Of a DNA stretch of 64,000 bases, positions 51,341-60,048 are shown in pieces. Source of the DNA: Kitasatospora sp. GAS204B (lineage in GTDB: Bacteria; Actinomycetota; Actinomycetes; Streptomycetales; Streptomycetaceae); assembly GCF_029892155.1 (NCBI RefSeq), contig NZ_JARZAG010000006.1:186001-250000 (forward strand), given 5' to 3'. Position 1 is the first letter of the stretch; the number at the start of each line of letters is the position of its first letter. Position numbers and translations under genes: made by a program. Under the pieces are notes generated by a model. That model did no database searches and was not told the origin of the DNA. It was given only the letters and a program-made list of their open reading frames with translations.

Positions 51341-52480
51341 TCAGAGCGCGCAGTAGGCGTTTTCCAGGGCAGTACCGGTGTCGGTCTGGCCGGCCGTGCC
51401 CGTGAGCAGGTGGAACTCGTTGTTGGCGTGGGCGACCTGCTTGGTGCCGTCGTCGCTGCTCAACCAGGTGCTGTAGAAGCCGAGTACGGCACCGTTGTGC
51501 CCCCAGGCCCACTGGCCGCAGGGCAGCTGGACGTGCTCGAGGCCCAGGCCGTAGCCCGCGGTTCCGGTGCTGTCCACGGGCACCGTGGTCTTGAGCTCGG
51601 CCTCCTGGGCGGGCGGCAGCAGCTTCCCGGTCAGCAGTGCCCGGCCGAAGGCGGTGAGGTCGTCCAGGGTCGACACCATCGCCCCCGCCGAGCCGAAGGT
51701 CTGGACGTCGGAGACCGTGACGTCGTTGGTGTAGAAGGTCACGGGGTGCACGTAGCCGTGCAGGTAGTTGCCGTACAGGTTGGGGTCGCTGGTCGGGAAG
51801 GTGGTGTTGGTCAGACCGAGGGGGCCGATGATCCGGTTCTGGATCTCGGTGGCCGGGCTGTTGCCGGTGACGGCGGTGATCACCATGCCCGCCAGCACGT
51901 AGTTGGTGTTGGCGTAGCTCCACTTCTGGCCCGGCGCGGCGTTCGGCTGCCGCGAGGCCAGCGCGATGTCCACCAGCGACTGCGGCGTCCAGGCCTGGTT
52001 CGGGTTGAGGTCCAGGGCGTAGGGGCCGGACACCTGCACGCTGCCGAAGTAGTCGGGCAGGCCCGATGTGTGGTTGAGCAGCTCGCGGATGGTGATCTTC
52101 GTGCCGTCGTAGCCGTTGGCGTTGATCGCCCCGGGCAGCCACTTGGCGACCGTGTCGTCCAGCGAGAGCCGGTGTTCGGCCTCCAGCTGGAGCAGCACGG
52201 TGGAGGTGAACGCCTTGGTGTTGCTGCCGATCCGGAACTGCGCCTTCGGGTCGGCGGGCACGCCGGTGGCGAGGTTGCCGGTGCCCGCGTGCACGTACTG
52301 GGTGGTGTCGCCCTGGCGGACCAGGCCGATCACGCCGGGGTATCCGTCGCCGACGCCCTGCTGGGCGCCGGTCTGCAGGATGCCGGCCGCAGCCGGCGTG
52401 TCCGCGTTCGCCGGGCCGATGCCGGCCAGGGCGGCGAGCAGCAGTGTCGCGCTGACGGCGGTCAGACGTAGGGACTTCAT
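51341..52480 (-). CDS. Secreted serine hydrolase (class C beta-lactamase/DD-peptidase family)
   Basis: A 379-residue secreted enzyme of the penicillin-binding-protein/class C beta-lactamase family. Signal peptide SATLLLAALAGIGPANA (to about residue 27). Catalytic motifs: SNTK (SxxK, nucleophile Ser) near 87, YANTN (YxN) near 190, and HNG (KTG equivalent) near 335. It resembles streptomycete R61-type D-alanyl-D-alanine carboxypeptidases more than true beta-lactamases. ATG 52480 has AAGGAGTCCG upstream. A 32-bp site shared with the NACHT gene's upstream region lies about 130 bases before the start. Confidence 0.88.
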   Translation of the reverse strand: MKSLRLTAVSATLLLAALAGIGPANADTPAAAGILQTGAQQGVGDGYPGVIGLVRQGDTTQYVHAGTGNLATGVPADPKAQFRIGSNTKAFTSTVLLQLEAEHRLSLDDTVAKWLPGAINANGYDGTKITIRELLNHTSGLPDYFGSVQVSGPYALDLNPNQAWTPQSLVDIALASRQPNAAPGQKWSYANTNYVLAGMVITAVTGNSPATEIQNRIIGPLGLTNTTFPTSDPNLYGNYLHGYVHPVTFYTNDVTVSDVQTFGSAGAMVSTLDDLTAFGRALLTGKLLPPAQEAELKTTVPVDSTGTAGYGLGLEHVQLPCGQWAWGHNGAVLGFYSTWLSSDDGTKQVAHANNEFHLLTGTAGQTDTGTALENAYCAL

Positions 52481-52610
52481 CGGACTCCTTCGTCCATGGG
52501 AGGTGATGGTGCCCGTACGGGCACGGGAGGTCATGGCCCCCGCGCGGATCGACGCGGCGTCGGGCGCCGCTGACCGGGCACTTCGATGCTGGTGCCCGGG
52601 CCGGGCGGCG

Positions 52611-52642
52611 GACAGGCCACGGCACCGGCCATCCATGGCCGG
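52611..52642 (-). promoter_or_regulatory. 32-bp inverted site, copy 1 (upstream of serine hydrolase)
   Basis: This 32-bp sequence matches the reverse complement of 55343-55374 at 28 positions. It contains the palindrome CCGGCCATCCATGGCCGG. It lies 131 bases upstream of the serine hydrolase start and after the NACHT gene's end, so it may be an operator or one end of a mobile unit. Confidence 0.65.
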
Positions 52643-52680
52643 TCGTCACCAGGGCCGCGCGCCGGACGAGTTGGCAGCCC

Positions 52681-52740
52681 CCAGCGCCTCAGTCCCCGGC
52701 GCCGCAGTCCCCAGCTCCTCAGTCCCCAGCGCTTCAGGGA
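52681..52740. repeat. Intergenic tandem repeat (four 15-bp units)
   Basis: Four degenerate 15-bp units of the form CCAGCGCCTCAGTCC in the 285-base gap between the serine hydrolase and NACHT genes, near the NACHT gene's stop codon. Confidence 0.75.
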
Positions 52741-52765
52741 GCGGGGGACGGCCGGCCGCGCGTCG

Positions 52766-55288
52766 TCAGGTCGAGTCGTTCCGCGCGGTGGGGAAGCTGG
52801 CCGGTCGGTACTTGGCCTGCCGCTCGCGGAAGGTGCGGCCGAGGTGGTGCTGCAACCGGACGTGGCGGAACTGGTACACCGCGCCGGTCTGGCGCAGCAC
52901 GCCGCGCTGGTAGGCGTCCTCCAGGAAGGCGACCGTGTCCCAGGGCAGCTTGCCGGTCAGCGGCAGCCAGATCCGGGACAGCACGACCCACTGCCCCCAC
53001 GCGGTGAACGCGAGGGCGTAGGAGACCGCGCCGCCGATCCCGCCGACCGCGCCGATGAACAGGCCGGCCGACAGCCCCCAGTTCAGCGGCCCCAGCGAGC
53101 CCTGGAGCAGGTCGACCACCAGGCGGCCCGCGCCGGCGATCGCCAGCGTGAACAGCGGTGCCAGGACCAGGACCTGACGGCCCACCGTCGCGCGGTTGGC
53201 GGACAGCAGGCTGACCGGGGTGGCCGCGGAGGTGACGTCAACCGGCGCCTCGAGCGCCGCCACCAGCCCGAAGACCAGCCCGGCGGCCAGCCCGAAGATC
53301 AGGCCGAAGCAGACCATGTTGATCAGGGTGGCTTCGATCACCTGCGGATTGGTGAGCGGGAGCCCCGGGTACAGCGCGCGCTCCAGCGCGAGCGCGCAGG
53401 CGCAGCCGACGCCCATGACCGATCCGCCGAGCAGGCCGTCCGCGAACCGGCGGGCGAACGTGCGCAACGGCCGCCGCCCGCCGCCGAACTGGCGGCCGGG
53501 CAGCCGCAACCGCACGCGGGTCGGCTCGAAGGCCGGACCGCTGCGGTAGGCGACCATGACGACCGCGTAGACGCAGCCGAAGGCGAGGCCGGCGACCGGC
53601 CCCATCAGGGCCCCCTGGAGGAGGATCTCGCCGCTGTCGACCGGGCTGGACAGCGCGAAGACGAGCCAGTCGGCCAGGGTGATGCTCAGCGCGGTCGCCA
53701 GCACCACGGCGATGATCCGGGTCGAGCGCCGCAGCGAGTCGCTGATCCGCCACCAGGCGAGATCCTGCTGGTCGACATCGTGCCGCACCAGGTGGTGGGC
53801 CAGGTAGCCGAGCCACTGCTGGGCGCGCTCCGGATCCCAACCGCGCTGGCGGCGTTGGGAGCCGCCGGCGACCTGGTCGGGGACGCGGTGCCGGTAGACC
53901 GCCGGCACGAACCCCGCCAGCAGGTGGTCCTCGAGGGAGTGCGCGCTGGGGAAGCGGGCGGTGTCCAGCAGTTCGGCCGGATCCCGGTCGGGCGCCTCGC
54001 TGTACATGGTGCGCGCCAGGATGACCATGAGCGGGGTGGTGAGTACGGCGGCCAGGTTCGCGCCGCCCGGGGTTTCGCGGGCGCGCAGCTCGTCGAGGAC
54101 GGGGTCCCACAGGGGTCTGCCCCCGCGGTCGCCCGCTGCCTGCCCGTGGCCGACCGCGCGGGCGGTGCGGGGCAGGTAGCCGGCGAGGTTGTCGAGGGTG
54201 AGGTCGGCGAGCTCGATCCCCGCCGCCCAGACCAGCGGTGCGTGCGCCGCCTGCACGGCCTCGGCGAACTCAGCGCGGCGGCTGGTGAGGACCAGCGGCA
54301 GCGAGATGGCGTTCAGCGCCTCGAGTGCCTCGCGCCGCAAGCCCTCCGCGATCTCGTCGAATCCGTCGAGGACCGGGAGGATGAGGTCGGCGTCGACCAT
54401 CGCGGCGGCCAGCGTCGAACCGCCGGGGCTGCGGCGGGCCAGGTGCGGGTGGTCGCGCAGCAGGCGGCCGATCATCCAGTCCCGCAGGTCGGTGCTGCTC
54501 GGGTCCCAGGAACCGAGGCTGAAGATGACCGGCACCCGGCCGGGGGCGGTCCGGCCCTCCAGGACGTCCAGGACGAATCTGATCGTCAGGATCGACTTCC
54601 CCGAGCCGGCCCGGCCGAGTATCACCAACCGCCCCGAGGATATCCGCCGGTAGACCTCCGCCACGCTGCGCAGGTCACCGCTCAGGTCGACCTGGCGCGG
54701 CACGGCGCCCGGCCCGAGACGCTGGATGTTCTCCGAACGGTCCGTCAGACCCGCCGGCACCTGCTGCCAGCGGACCGGCAGCGGAAACGGGTCGTGGACC
54801 CGGCGCTGCTCCTCCTCGCGCCGCCAGCGGCGCCGGATCTCCCGCGCCAACTCCTCCACGGCCTCGGCCAGCTCGCCGTGGACGGGCAGCGGAGCGGGAG
54901 CCGTGAAGGGCGGCGGCGCGGGCTCGGCGTCGGTGTCGCCCTCGGTGTCGCCCTCGCCCTCGGTGTCGCTCTGGGGCTCGGTGTCGGCTTCGGTGTCGGC
55001 CTCGGACGGTACGGGCGCGGCCCGCACCGCTTCGGGTGCCGCCGCTTCGGATGTCGCCCCGCCCTGCGCCTTCGCGAGCAGGGCCGCCAGCAGCCGGCGC
55101 TCCTCCTGCCCGAGGTCCAGCGCGTCCGCCAGCAGGTTCACCGTGCCCAGCCGATGGTCGGTGGACTTGCCGGTCTCCAGCCGGCGAATGGTGCGAACAC
55201 TCACCCCGGACCGTTCCGCCAACTGCTCCTGCGTCAGCCCCGCCTGACGGCGCAGCCGGCGTAATAGCGTGCCGAGCTGATCAGTCAC
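52766..55288 (-). CDS. HTH-NACHT protein with C-terminal membrane domain
   Basis: An 840-residue STAND NTPase. An XRE-type helix-turn-helix occupies residues 5-60 (LTQEQLAERSGVSVRTIRRLE), followed by an acidic Asp/Thr/Glu low-complexity linker (95-123). The NACHT domain has Walker A GRAGSGKS at 225-232 and Walker B LPVLDGFDEI at 304-313. The C-terminal part has several transmembrane segments between about 475 and 745 (ITLADWLVFALSS, GLIFGLAAGLVFGLVAALE) and a basic tail. NACHT proteins act in bacterial immunity and in regulation; a DNA-binding NTPase anchored in the membrane could signal to transcription. GTG start. It is bracketed by two inverted copies of a 32-bp site. Confidence 0.85.
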   Translation of the reverse strand: MTDQLGTLLRRLRRQAGLTQEQLAERSGVSVRTIRRLETGKSTDHRLGTVNLLADALDLGQEERRLLAALLAKAQGGATSEAAAPEAVRAAPVPSEADTEADTEPQSDTEGEGDTEGDTDAEPAPPPFTAPAPLPVHGELAEAVEELAREIRRRWRREEEQRRVHDPFPLPVRWQQVPAGLTDRSENIQRLGPGAVPRQVDLSGDLRSVAEVYRRISSGRLVILGRAGSGKSILTIRFVLDVLEGRTAPGRVPVIFSLGSWDPSSTDLRDWMIGRLLRDHPHLARRSPGGSTLAAAMVDADLILPVLDGFDEIAEGLRREALEALNAISLPLVLTSRRAEFAEAVQAAHAPLVWAAGIELADLTLDNLAGYLPRTARAVGHGQAAGDRGGRPLWDPVLDELRARETPGGANLAAVLTTPLMVILARTMYSEAPDRDPAELLDTARFPSAHSLEDHLLAGFVPAVYRHRVPDQVAGGSQRRQRGWDPERAQQWLGYLAHHLVRHDVDQQDLAWWRISDSLRRSTRIIAVVLATALSITLADWLVFALSSPVDSGEILLQGALMGPVAGLAFGCVYAVVMVAYRSGPAFEPTRVRLRLPGRQFGGGRRPLRTFARRFADGLLGGSVMGVGCACALALERALYPGLPLTNPQVIEATLINMVCFGLIFGLAAGLVFGLVAALEAPVDVTSAATPVSLLSANRATVGRQVLVLAPLFTLAIAGAGRLVVDLLQGSLGPLNWGLSAGLFIGAVGGIGGAVSYALAFTAWGQWVVLSRIWLPLTGKLPWDTVAFLEDAYQRGVLRQTGAVYQFRHVRLQHHLGRTFRERQAKYRPASFPTARNDST

Positions 55289-55342
55289 TGGTTCGTTTCC
55301 CCTTGCTCGCCAGTATCGCCGCAGGTGAGCCTACCGGTACGC

Positions 55343-55374
55343 CCGGTCATATATGGCCGGTGCCGTGGCCTGTT
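55343..55374 (+). promoter_or_regulatory. 32-bp inverted site, copy 2 (upstream of NACHT gene)
   Basis: The counterpart of 52611-52642, containing CCGGTCATATATGGCCGG. It sits 55-86 bases upstream of the HTH-NACHT start and in the divergent region before the membrane protein gene at 55552. It is a candidate autoregulatory operator for the HTH domain. Confidence 0.65.
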
Positions 55375-55465
55375 CGCTGACCAGCGGGAACCCGACGATC
55401 GGTGGTGCAGGGGGGTGGCCGTGCGGACCCTGAGAGGCCGTAGGGCCGCCACCCCCCGTCACCCA

Positions 55466-55489
55466 AGTTCCCCAGTTCCCCAGTTCCCC
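55466..55489. repeat. Three tandem 8-bp units (AGTTCCCC)
   Basis: Three perfect AGTTCCCC units in the divergent region between the NACHT gene and the membrane protein gene. Confidence 0.8.
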
Positions 55490-55551
55490 ATGACCAGCAG
55501 GCGTGACGCGTGTCGACGACGCGCGAGCGAGAACGCAGGAGTCGGATCCGT

Positions 55552-56169
55552 ATGGCAGACACCGAACACGGCAGGGCCCGATCAGCGAGCGCGTGGACCG
55601 CGCCACAGGCCGTCCCCGAGCCCGTCCCCGAGGCGGCCGTCCCCGAGGAGGTCGCCCGGCTGGCCGCGGTCCGGGGGCTCGGCGGCCTGGTCGACGTCCG
55701 GCGCGGCGTCTCCGCCGGGCGCGCGGTGAGCGTGGGTTGGGGCACCGGCGCCGTCGGCCTGGCGCTGACGCTCGCGCTGGGCTTCGCGAGCTCCCGGACC
55801 TCGCAGTTCTCGCTCGCCCACTCGCTGCTGCACGCGCTCACCCTCGCCTTCCTGTTCGCGGCGGTCGGCGGAATCGGCTACGGCGTGCGGGGCCTGGTCT
55901 CCGGCACCCGGGCGAACTACCTGTACGCCCACGGAATCGTGCACACCAGCAGGTCCGGCCCGCAGGCCGTCGCGTGGCCGGAGGTGACCCGGCTCAAGAG
56001 CGTCCACCAGCGCGGCGACCAGAGCACGGTGGGCCGCGTCGTCGGGTACCGGCTGGAGGCCGGCGACGGCACCTCGTTCCTCATCCCCTTGCTCCTGGTG
56101 GACGGCCGCGACGCGTTCGTCGACCAGATCGTCGCCGCGCTGCGCCGGCACGACCGTCCGATCGTCTAA
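55552..56169 (+). CDS. Membrane protein, DUF6585-like
   Basis: A 205-residue membrane protein with two central hydrophobic segments (VGLALTLALGFASS and LTLAFLFAAVGGIGYGV). A C-terminal PH-like beta-rich domain follows (NYLYAHGIVHTSRSGPQAV, WPEVTRLKSV). The layout is like families annotated DUF6585, a tentative assignment. ATG 55552 has CAGGAG upstream; an earlier GTG at 55510 would add Arg-rich sequence. It is divergent from the HTH-NACHT gene and 11 bases before the next small membrane protein gene, so the two form an operon. Confidence 0.7.
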   Translation: MADTEHGRARSASAWTAPQAVPEPVPEAAVPEEVARLAAVRGLGGLVDVRRGVSAGRAVSVGWGTGAVGLALTLALGFASSRTSQFSLAHSLLHALTLAFLFAAVGGIGYGVRGLVSGTRANYLYAHGIVHTSRSGPQAVAWPEVTRLKSVHQRGDQSTVGRVVGYRLEAGDGTSFLIPLLLVDGRDAFVDQIVAALRRHDRPIV

Positions 56170-56180
56170 AGGGAGTTCAG

Positions 56181-56465
56181 ATGCCCACCACCGACAACAA
56201 CAACGACACCGCCGCGCCGCCGTACGCGAGCGCCGCCGCGCCGTACACCGTCGTCTCCCCTCAGCAGCGGGTCATCTGGGAGACCAAGGGCAAGCGCGCC
56301 ATCGGCTTCGGCGTGGCCTGGCTGCTCGGCGGCCTGCTCATCACCGTCGTGACCATCGCGCAGGCCCAGGGTGGCGGCGTCTACGTCATCGCCTGGGGCC
56401 CGGTGCTCTACGGCGCCTACCGGATCTTCTCGGGCGTCCGGCTCCGGAACAGGAGCAGGAGCTGA
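56181..56465 (+). CDS. Small membrane protein
   Basis: A 94-residue protein with a disordered N-terminus (TDNNNDTAAPPYASAAAPYT) and two hydrophobic segments (GFGVAWLLGGLLITVVTIA and YVIAWGPVLYGAYRIFSG) ending in a basic tail. The ATG is preceded by AAAGGGAG. It is co-transcribed with the preceding membrane protein. Function unknown. Confidence 0.75.
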   Translation: MPTTDNNNDTAAPPYASAAAPYTVVSPQQRVIWETKGKRAIGFGVAWLLGGLLITVVTIAQAQGGGVYVIAWGPVLYGAYRIFSGVRLRNRSRS

Positions 56466-56564
56466 GCCGAGGCGTCGGTCTCGCCCAGGACCCCGGCCGG
56501 CTGGCCACGATGCGGCTGCCGGCATGACGACACCCCGCCGCAGGGCGACATCCGAGGAGTCAAC

Positions 56565-56915
56565 ATGGCCTACCGCTACTGGTGCGGCGAGTGCGGATTC
56601 AAGACCCCGTGGCTCAGCCGGTCCCAGGGCGAACAGCAGCAGATCGACCACTACGCCAGACGCCACCCCGGCATCCCGCCCGGCGGCCACGTCGAGATCA
56701 ACCGAAGAAGGCCCAACAGACGCTCCGGCTGCCTGCGCCGGACGACGCTCGCCCTGTTGCTGCTGATCCTGGTGGCCGCCTGGCGTCGTCTGACCGTTCA
56801 CCAGGTGCGGCCGCCACTGCCCGGTTCGGCGTCTGCGGGTATCTCGGGCCGTCGTGAATCCAGGCGGTGGCCGACAGTCGCGAGGTCCATGGGGCGGTCA
56901 GTGGCGGCGGCTTGA
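56565..56915 (+). CDS. Zinc-ribbon small membrane protein
   Basis: A 116-residue protein starting MAYRYWCGECGFKTPWLS. A CxxC knuckle and a His pair (HYARRH) suggest a zinc site. It then has one hydrophobic segment (LALLLLILVAAW) and a basic tail. Streptomycete relatives I recall end soon after the hydrophobic segment, so the last 35 residues may be a read-through of a shifted frame. Function unknown. A strong hairpin follows about 45 bases downstream. Confidence 0.7.
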   Translation: MAYRYWCGECGFKTPWLSRSQGEQQQIDHYARRHPGIPPGGHVEINRRRPNRRSGCLRRTTLALLLLILVAAWRRLTVHQVRPPLPGSASAGISGRRESRRWPTVARSMGRSVAAA

Positions 56916-56958
56916 CCGCGCGGCGGCCCCTACGCCGAGTACCGCGCCCTCAGCAACG

Positions 56959-56995
56959 CGACCGCCCCGGCCCAAGGCCGGGACCGGGGCGGTCG
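56959..56995. terminator. Strong hairpin terminator
   Basis: A perfect 12-bp stem (56959-56970 with 56984-56995) with an additional inner pairing in the 13-base loop. It lies between the small zinc-ribbon gene and the convergent GNAT remnant and can serve both. Confidence 0.8.
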
Positions 56996-57017
56996 TCGGG
57001 AGGTCAGAGGCCGAGCC

Positions 57018-57384
57018 CTAGCGGATCATGTAGCGGTACACCGGGGCGCCTTCCCAAGCCGGGGTCTTGTCGCCCAGCTCCCGGTAACCAAGGGCTTCGT
57101 ACATCTTCATGGCAGCCTGCGCTTCGGGCCGGACCGCAAGTGTGACGCGCTCCGAGCAGGACGCCGAAAGCGAAGCCGACCAGCGCACCTGCGCGGGCTA
57201 GCACCAGCCGAAAGCCGGGCATGGTCCGGAACGACTCGTAGCCCTCCAGGAACCCGACCAGGTCGCGGGGCCCCTCGAAGTACGGCGGCTCTGCGAACAC
57301 CCGCTCGTACAATGCTGCTATCTCATCCAGCACTTGGGCAGCGGCGTCCGAGTCTGTGAAGGTCTCGAACTTGGTCTTCTCCAC
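57018..57384 (-). pseudogene. GNAT N-acetyltransferase pseudogene with internal deletion
   Basis: The 5' part reads as a normal GNAT N-terminus (YERVFAEPPYFEG ... RLVLARAGALVGFAFGV). The frame then breaks near base 57150, and the rest continues in another frame as VTLAVRPEAQAAMKMYEALG ... GAPVYRYMIR, the usual GNAT end, stopping at 57018. The acetyl-CoA-binding segment normally between these (about 70 residues, with R/Q-x-x-G-x-G/A) is missing. A deletion plus frameshift has therefore inactivated the gene. The original frame runs on to 57004. Confidence 0.8.
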
Positions 57385-57572
57385 GGTTCTCCTTCTACGC
57401 GATCAGGTGGGCAGTGCCGGCAGCGGCGGCGGCCGGATCAAGCGCGTGGAGGAAAGCGTGCGCCTCCTGCATGGACGAGCGCGCCCGGCCCGAGGACACC
57501 TCGGTCAGGCGGCGGCCGTGGCCACCCGAGTTCCGCGTGGTCAGGGCTGAGCGGGCGCCCGTTCCTCGGGTT

Positions 57573-59117
57573 TCAGTGCCGGGCGTGCCACATCACGTCG
57601 GCGCCCACCTCCCGCAACCACGCGTGCCAGGTCAGGTCGTCCCACCAGGGGACCGCTGGGGACTCGCGCGGCTGCTCCCCGAGCAGCGCGACGGCGCGGT
57701 CCACCTGCTCGTCCCCGGTGAAGAGCAGGCACAACGAGGCGATCTCGGCGGACAGCTCGGCGGCGACCCGGCCGCTGGCGCCGCAGGAGTCGAGATAGGC
57801 GACGGAGACCAGATGGACGAGCGTCGCGGGGTCGTGGGTCTCCCAGTAGCCTCCGACCGCCCCCCGCGTCATCAGGTCGCGGTACAGCGCGAGCAGTCGC
57901 CGCAGCTCGGGGAAGTGCTCGCGCAGCTCCCAGGAGTCGAGGGGGAGTTGGCCGGGGCCGGGCACCGGCTCGGTCCACCAGGCGGGGAGGTCGGCGCCCT
58001 GCCGGTGGACGCCGGCTTGACGGCAGCGGAGCAGGACGGTCAGGGCGGCGGCGGTCTCGTTGGCTGCGTCGGGCGGGCCGAGCCCGTACACCCGCATCAG
58101 CTCGGGCTGTCGGCGCAGCGCCCAGGCGAGGTCGGCCAGCTGGACCGCCGTCGCCTGCGGCATCGGTTCGTGGTGGGAGCGTCGAATGCGCTGATGTCCG
58201 ATACTGGGTTGATCGAACGTCAGGCCGTAGCGTTCGTCGGCACCGTAGGCGGCGAGGAGGTGGCGGGCCTGACCGTGCCGCCGGTCGATCCGCTCGACGG
58301 GCACGGGCGGCGCGTCACCTGTGCCCTCCGCCACGGTGGCGCTGGGGCCGGCCGCCGCCAGCTGGCGGAGCCGGTACTGCGCCTGGACCAGCACGGCCGG
58401 CCAGCCCAGCGACGGCAGCTGCGCGTTGGGCCAGTGGTCGCGGGGGAGCAGCCTCCACTGGTCCAAGGCCACCAGCTCGGTCAACTGGCGTACCAGGTCG
58501 GCCATGTCGATCCGCCGCTCGCCGGCGTCGGACGGGTCGAACCTGCCCAGGACCGCGACTTCGGTCGCGAACACCTCGTCGGACGTGCTGGTGCGGCTGA
58601 AGCCCTCGCAGAGGTGGTCGGCCAGGGCCAGTGCCCAGACGTCGCACAGGTCGCCGGCTTCCGCGTAGAGCCGGCGCACCGTCCAGCTGTCCAGGGCCCG
58701 GCCGTCGTGGCCGCACTCGGTGATCAGCAGGTCGAGCTGTGCCGCGAGAGCCTGCGCGGGGTGGCCGAACAGGCGCGTCACGCAGGAGAGCAGGGCATCG
58801 CGAGGGGACCGGTCAGGCTCGGGCCCCGGCGCCGCCTGCGGGTCGGTGGCCTGCGCCAGCCGTGCCCTGAACGCCTGGACCGCGTCCTCGGGCACGGCCA
58901 GCAGGGTCGTCGCCAGGAACTGGACGAGCGTGTCCTGCGGCTCCTGCCGCGCTGCGGCGACGCGGGCCCGCGGATGCGAGAGGACCTCCAACTCCCGTCG
59001 CAGGATCTCCTCCTGCGCCGGATCCACGTCCACGCCCAGGGCCGCGAGGAAAGCGGACCGCAGGGTGCGGCCGTCCTGGTCCAGCGTGCCCTCGTGGGCG
59101 TCCAAGGCGCCGTTCAC
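57573..59117 (-). CDS. Hypothetical protein, 514 residues
   Basis: A cytosolic, helix-rich protein with no domain I recognise. It is rich in Leu, Ala and Arg and includes FGHPAQALAAQLDLLITECG, a central Pro-containing region, and a Trp/His-rich end (WWDDLTWHAWL, VMWHARH). GTG 59117 has AGGGG nine bases upstream; a TTG at 59168 would extend it by 17 residues. The composition and absence of competing frames support a real gene. It is divergent from the NodB deacetylase with only 77 bases between starts. Confidence 0.65.
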   Translation of the reverse strand: MNGALDAHEGTLDQDGRTLRSAFLAALGVDVDPAQEEILRRELEVLSHPRARVAAARQEPQDTLVQFLATTLLAVPEDAVQAFRARLAQATDPQAAPGPEPDRSPRDALLSCVTRLFGHPAQALAAQLDLLITECGHDGRALDSWTVRRLYAEAGDLCDVWALALADHLCEGFSRTSTSDEVFATEVAVLGRFDPSDAGERRIDMADLVRQLTELVALDQWRLLPRDHWPNAQLPSLGWPAVLVQAQYRLRQLAAAGPSATVAEGTGDAPPVPVERIDRRHGQARHLLAAYGADERYGLTFDQPSIGHQRIRRSHHEPMPQATAVQLADLAWALRRQPELMRVYGLGPPDAANETAAALTVLLRCRQAGVHRQGADLPAWWTEPVPGPGQLPLDSWELREHFPELRRLLALYRDLMTRGAVGGYWETHDPATLVHLVSVAYLDSCGASGRVAAELSAEIASLCLLFTGDEQVDRAVALLGEQPRESPAVPWWDDLTWHAWLREVGADVMWHARH

Positions 59118-59194
59118 CAGTCTCGTCCCCTTCCCTGTTCCCGAGTCCCGCGCGCCGGGATCGCGCAAGGGCCGGTGGGGACGATACTGCGTTC

Positions 59195-59986
59195 ATGATC
59201 GGGTTTCACAGTGACTTCTCGCGACGCCTGTTGATCACGACCGCCGGCCTGGCGCTCGCCGCCGCCCGCACACCGGCGCGGGCCGCAGCAGCGAGCTCGG
59301 GCGGCTCGGGGCCGGCGCCGGCCGGTACCTCGGAGGCGGTGCGCAGGCTCTTCGGCTCGGAGAACCGCACCCTGCCCACCGAACGGCGGGTCGTCGCACT
59401 GACGTTCAACGCCGATTGGAACACGGACGGACTGGACGGCGTCCTGACGACGCTGCGCCGGGCGAAGGCTCCGGCCACCTTCTTCCTGACCGGAGCGTTC
59501 GCGGATCGTGAGCCCCAGGGTGCGCGGATGATGGCGGCCGAGCACGGCATCGGCAACCACTCCTACAGCCACCCGGAGTTCCCCGGCCTCACCCCCCAGC
59601 AGGCGCAGGACGAGGTCATCAGAGCGGACCGGGCCATCCGCCGGGCGATCGGGCGGCCGTCGCTCCCGTTCTTCCGGTTCCCCTTCAGTGACACCACCGC
59701 GCAGGCGATCGCGGCCGTCAACGCGCTGGGCTTCGCGGACATCGAGTTCAGCGCCGACACCAACGGCTACCTCGGCACCGCCGGCGGCATGTCCGTCGAC
59801 CAGACCGTCGCCCGCGCCGTCGACGCGCTCGGCCCCGGCGAGATCGTGGAGATGCACGTCGGTGCCGACCAGGGCCGTCCCAACCTCGACGTGCAGGCCC
59901 TGCCCCGCATCATCGACACCGTGCGGGCCCGCGGCTACCGGATCATCGACCTGCGCGCGCTCCTCGAACCGCACCCGGACTTCTGA
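59195..59986 (+). CDS. Secreted NodB-type polysaccharide deacetylase (Tat signal)
   Basis: A 263-residue secreted carbohydrate esterase. The N-terminus has a twin-arginine signal (FSRRLLITTAGLALAAA). The NodB domain starts with VALTFNADWNT, where the usual TFDDGP has Asn in place of the first Asp, then the metal-binding HSYSHPEF, a FFRFPFS motif 3, and a late EMHVGAD with the catalytic His. The Asn form occurs in some streptomycete family members, so activity may persist with altered metal binding. Likely substrate: N-acetylated cell-wall or chitin-like polysaccharide. Confidence 0.85.
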   Translation: MIGFHSDFSRRLLITTAGLALAAARTPARAAAASSGGSGPAPAGTSEAVRRLFGSENRTLPTERRVVALTFNADWNTDGLDGVLTTLRRAKAPATFFLTGAFADREPQGARMMAAEHGIGNHSYSHPEFPGLTPQQAQDEVIRADRAIRRAIGRPSLPFFRFPFSDTTAQAIAAVNALGFADIEFSADTNGYLGTAGGMSVDQTVARAVDALGPGEIVEMHVGADQGRPNLDVQALPRIIDTVRARGYRIIDLRALLEPHPDF

Positions 59987-60048
59987 CCCGTGCCAGCCGA
60001 TGTCCGCAAGCGCGCCGCAGGCGGGATCCGGGCGCGCGGTGGGAGAGC

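Noticed and set aside
52611-55374. A complete transposon around the NACHT gene
   Set aside because: There is no transposase or target-site duplication visible; operator function is at least as likely, so no mobile element was annotated.
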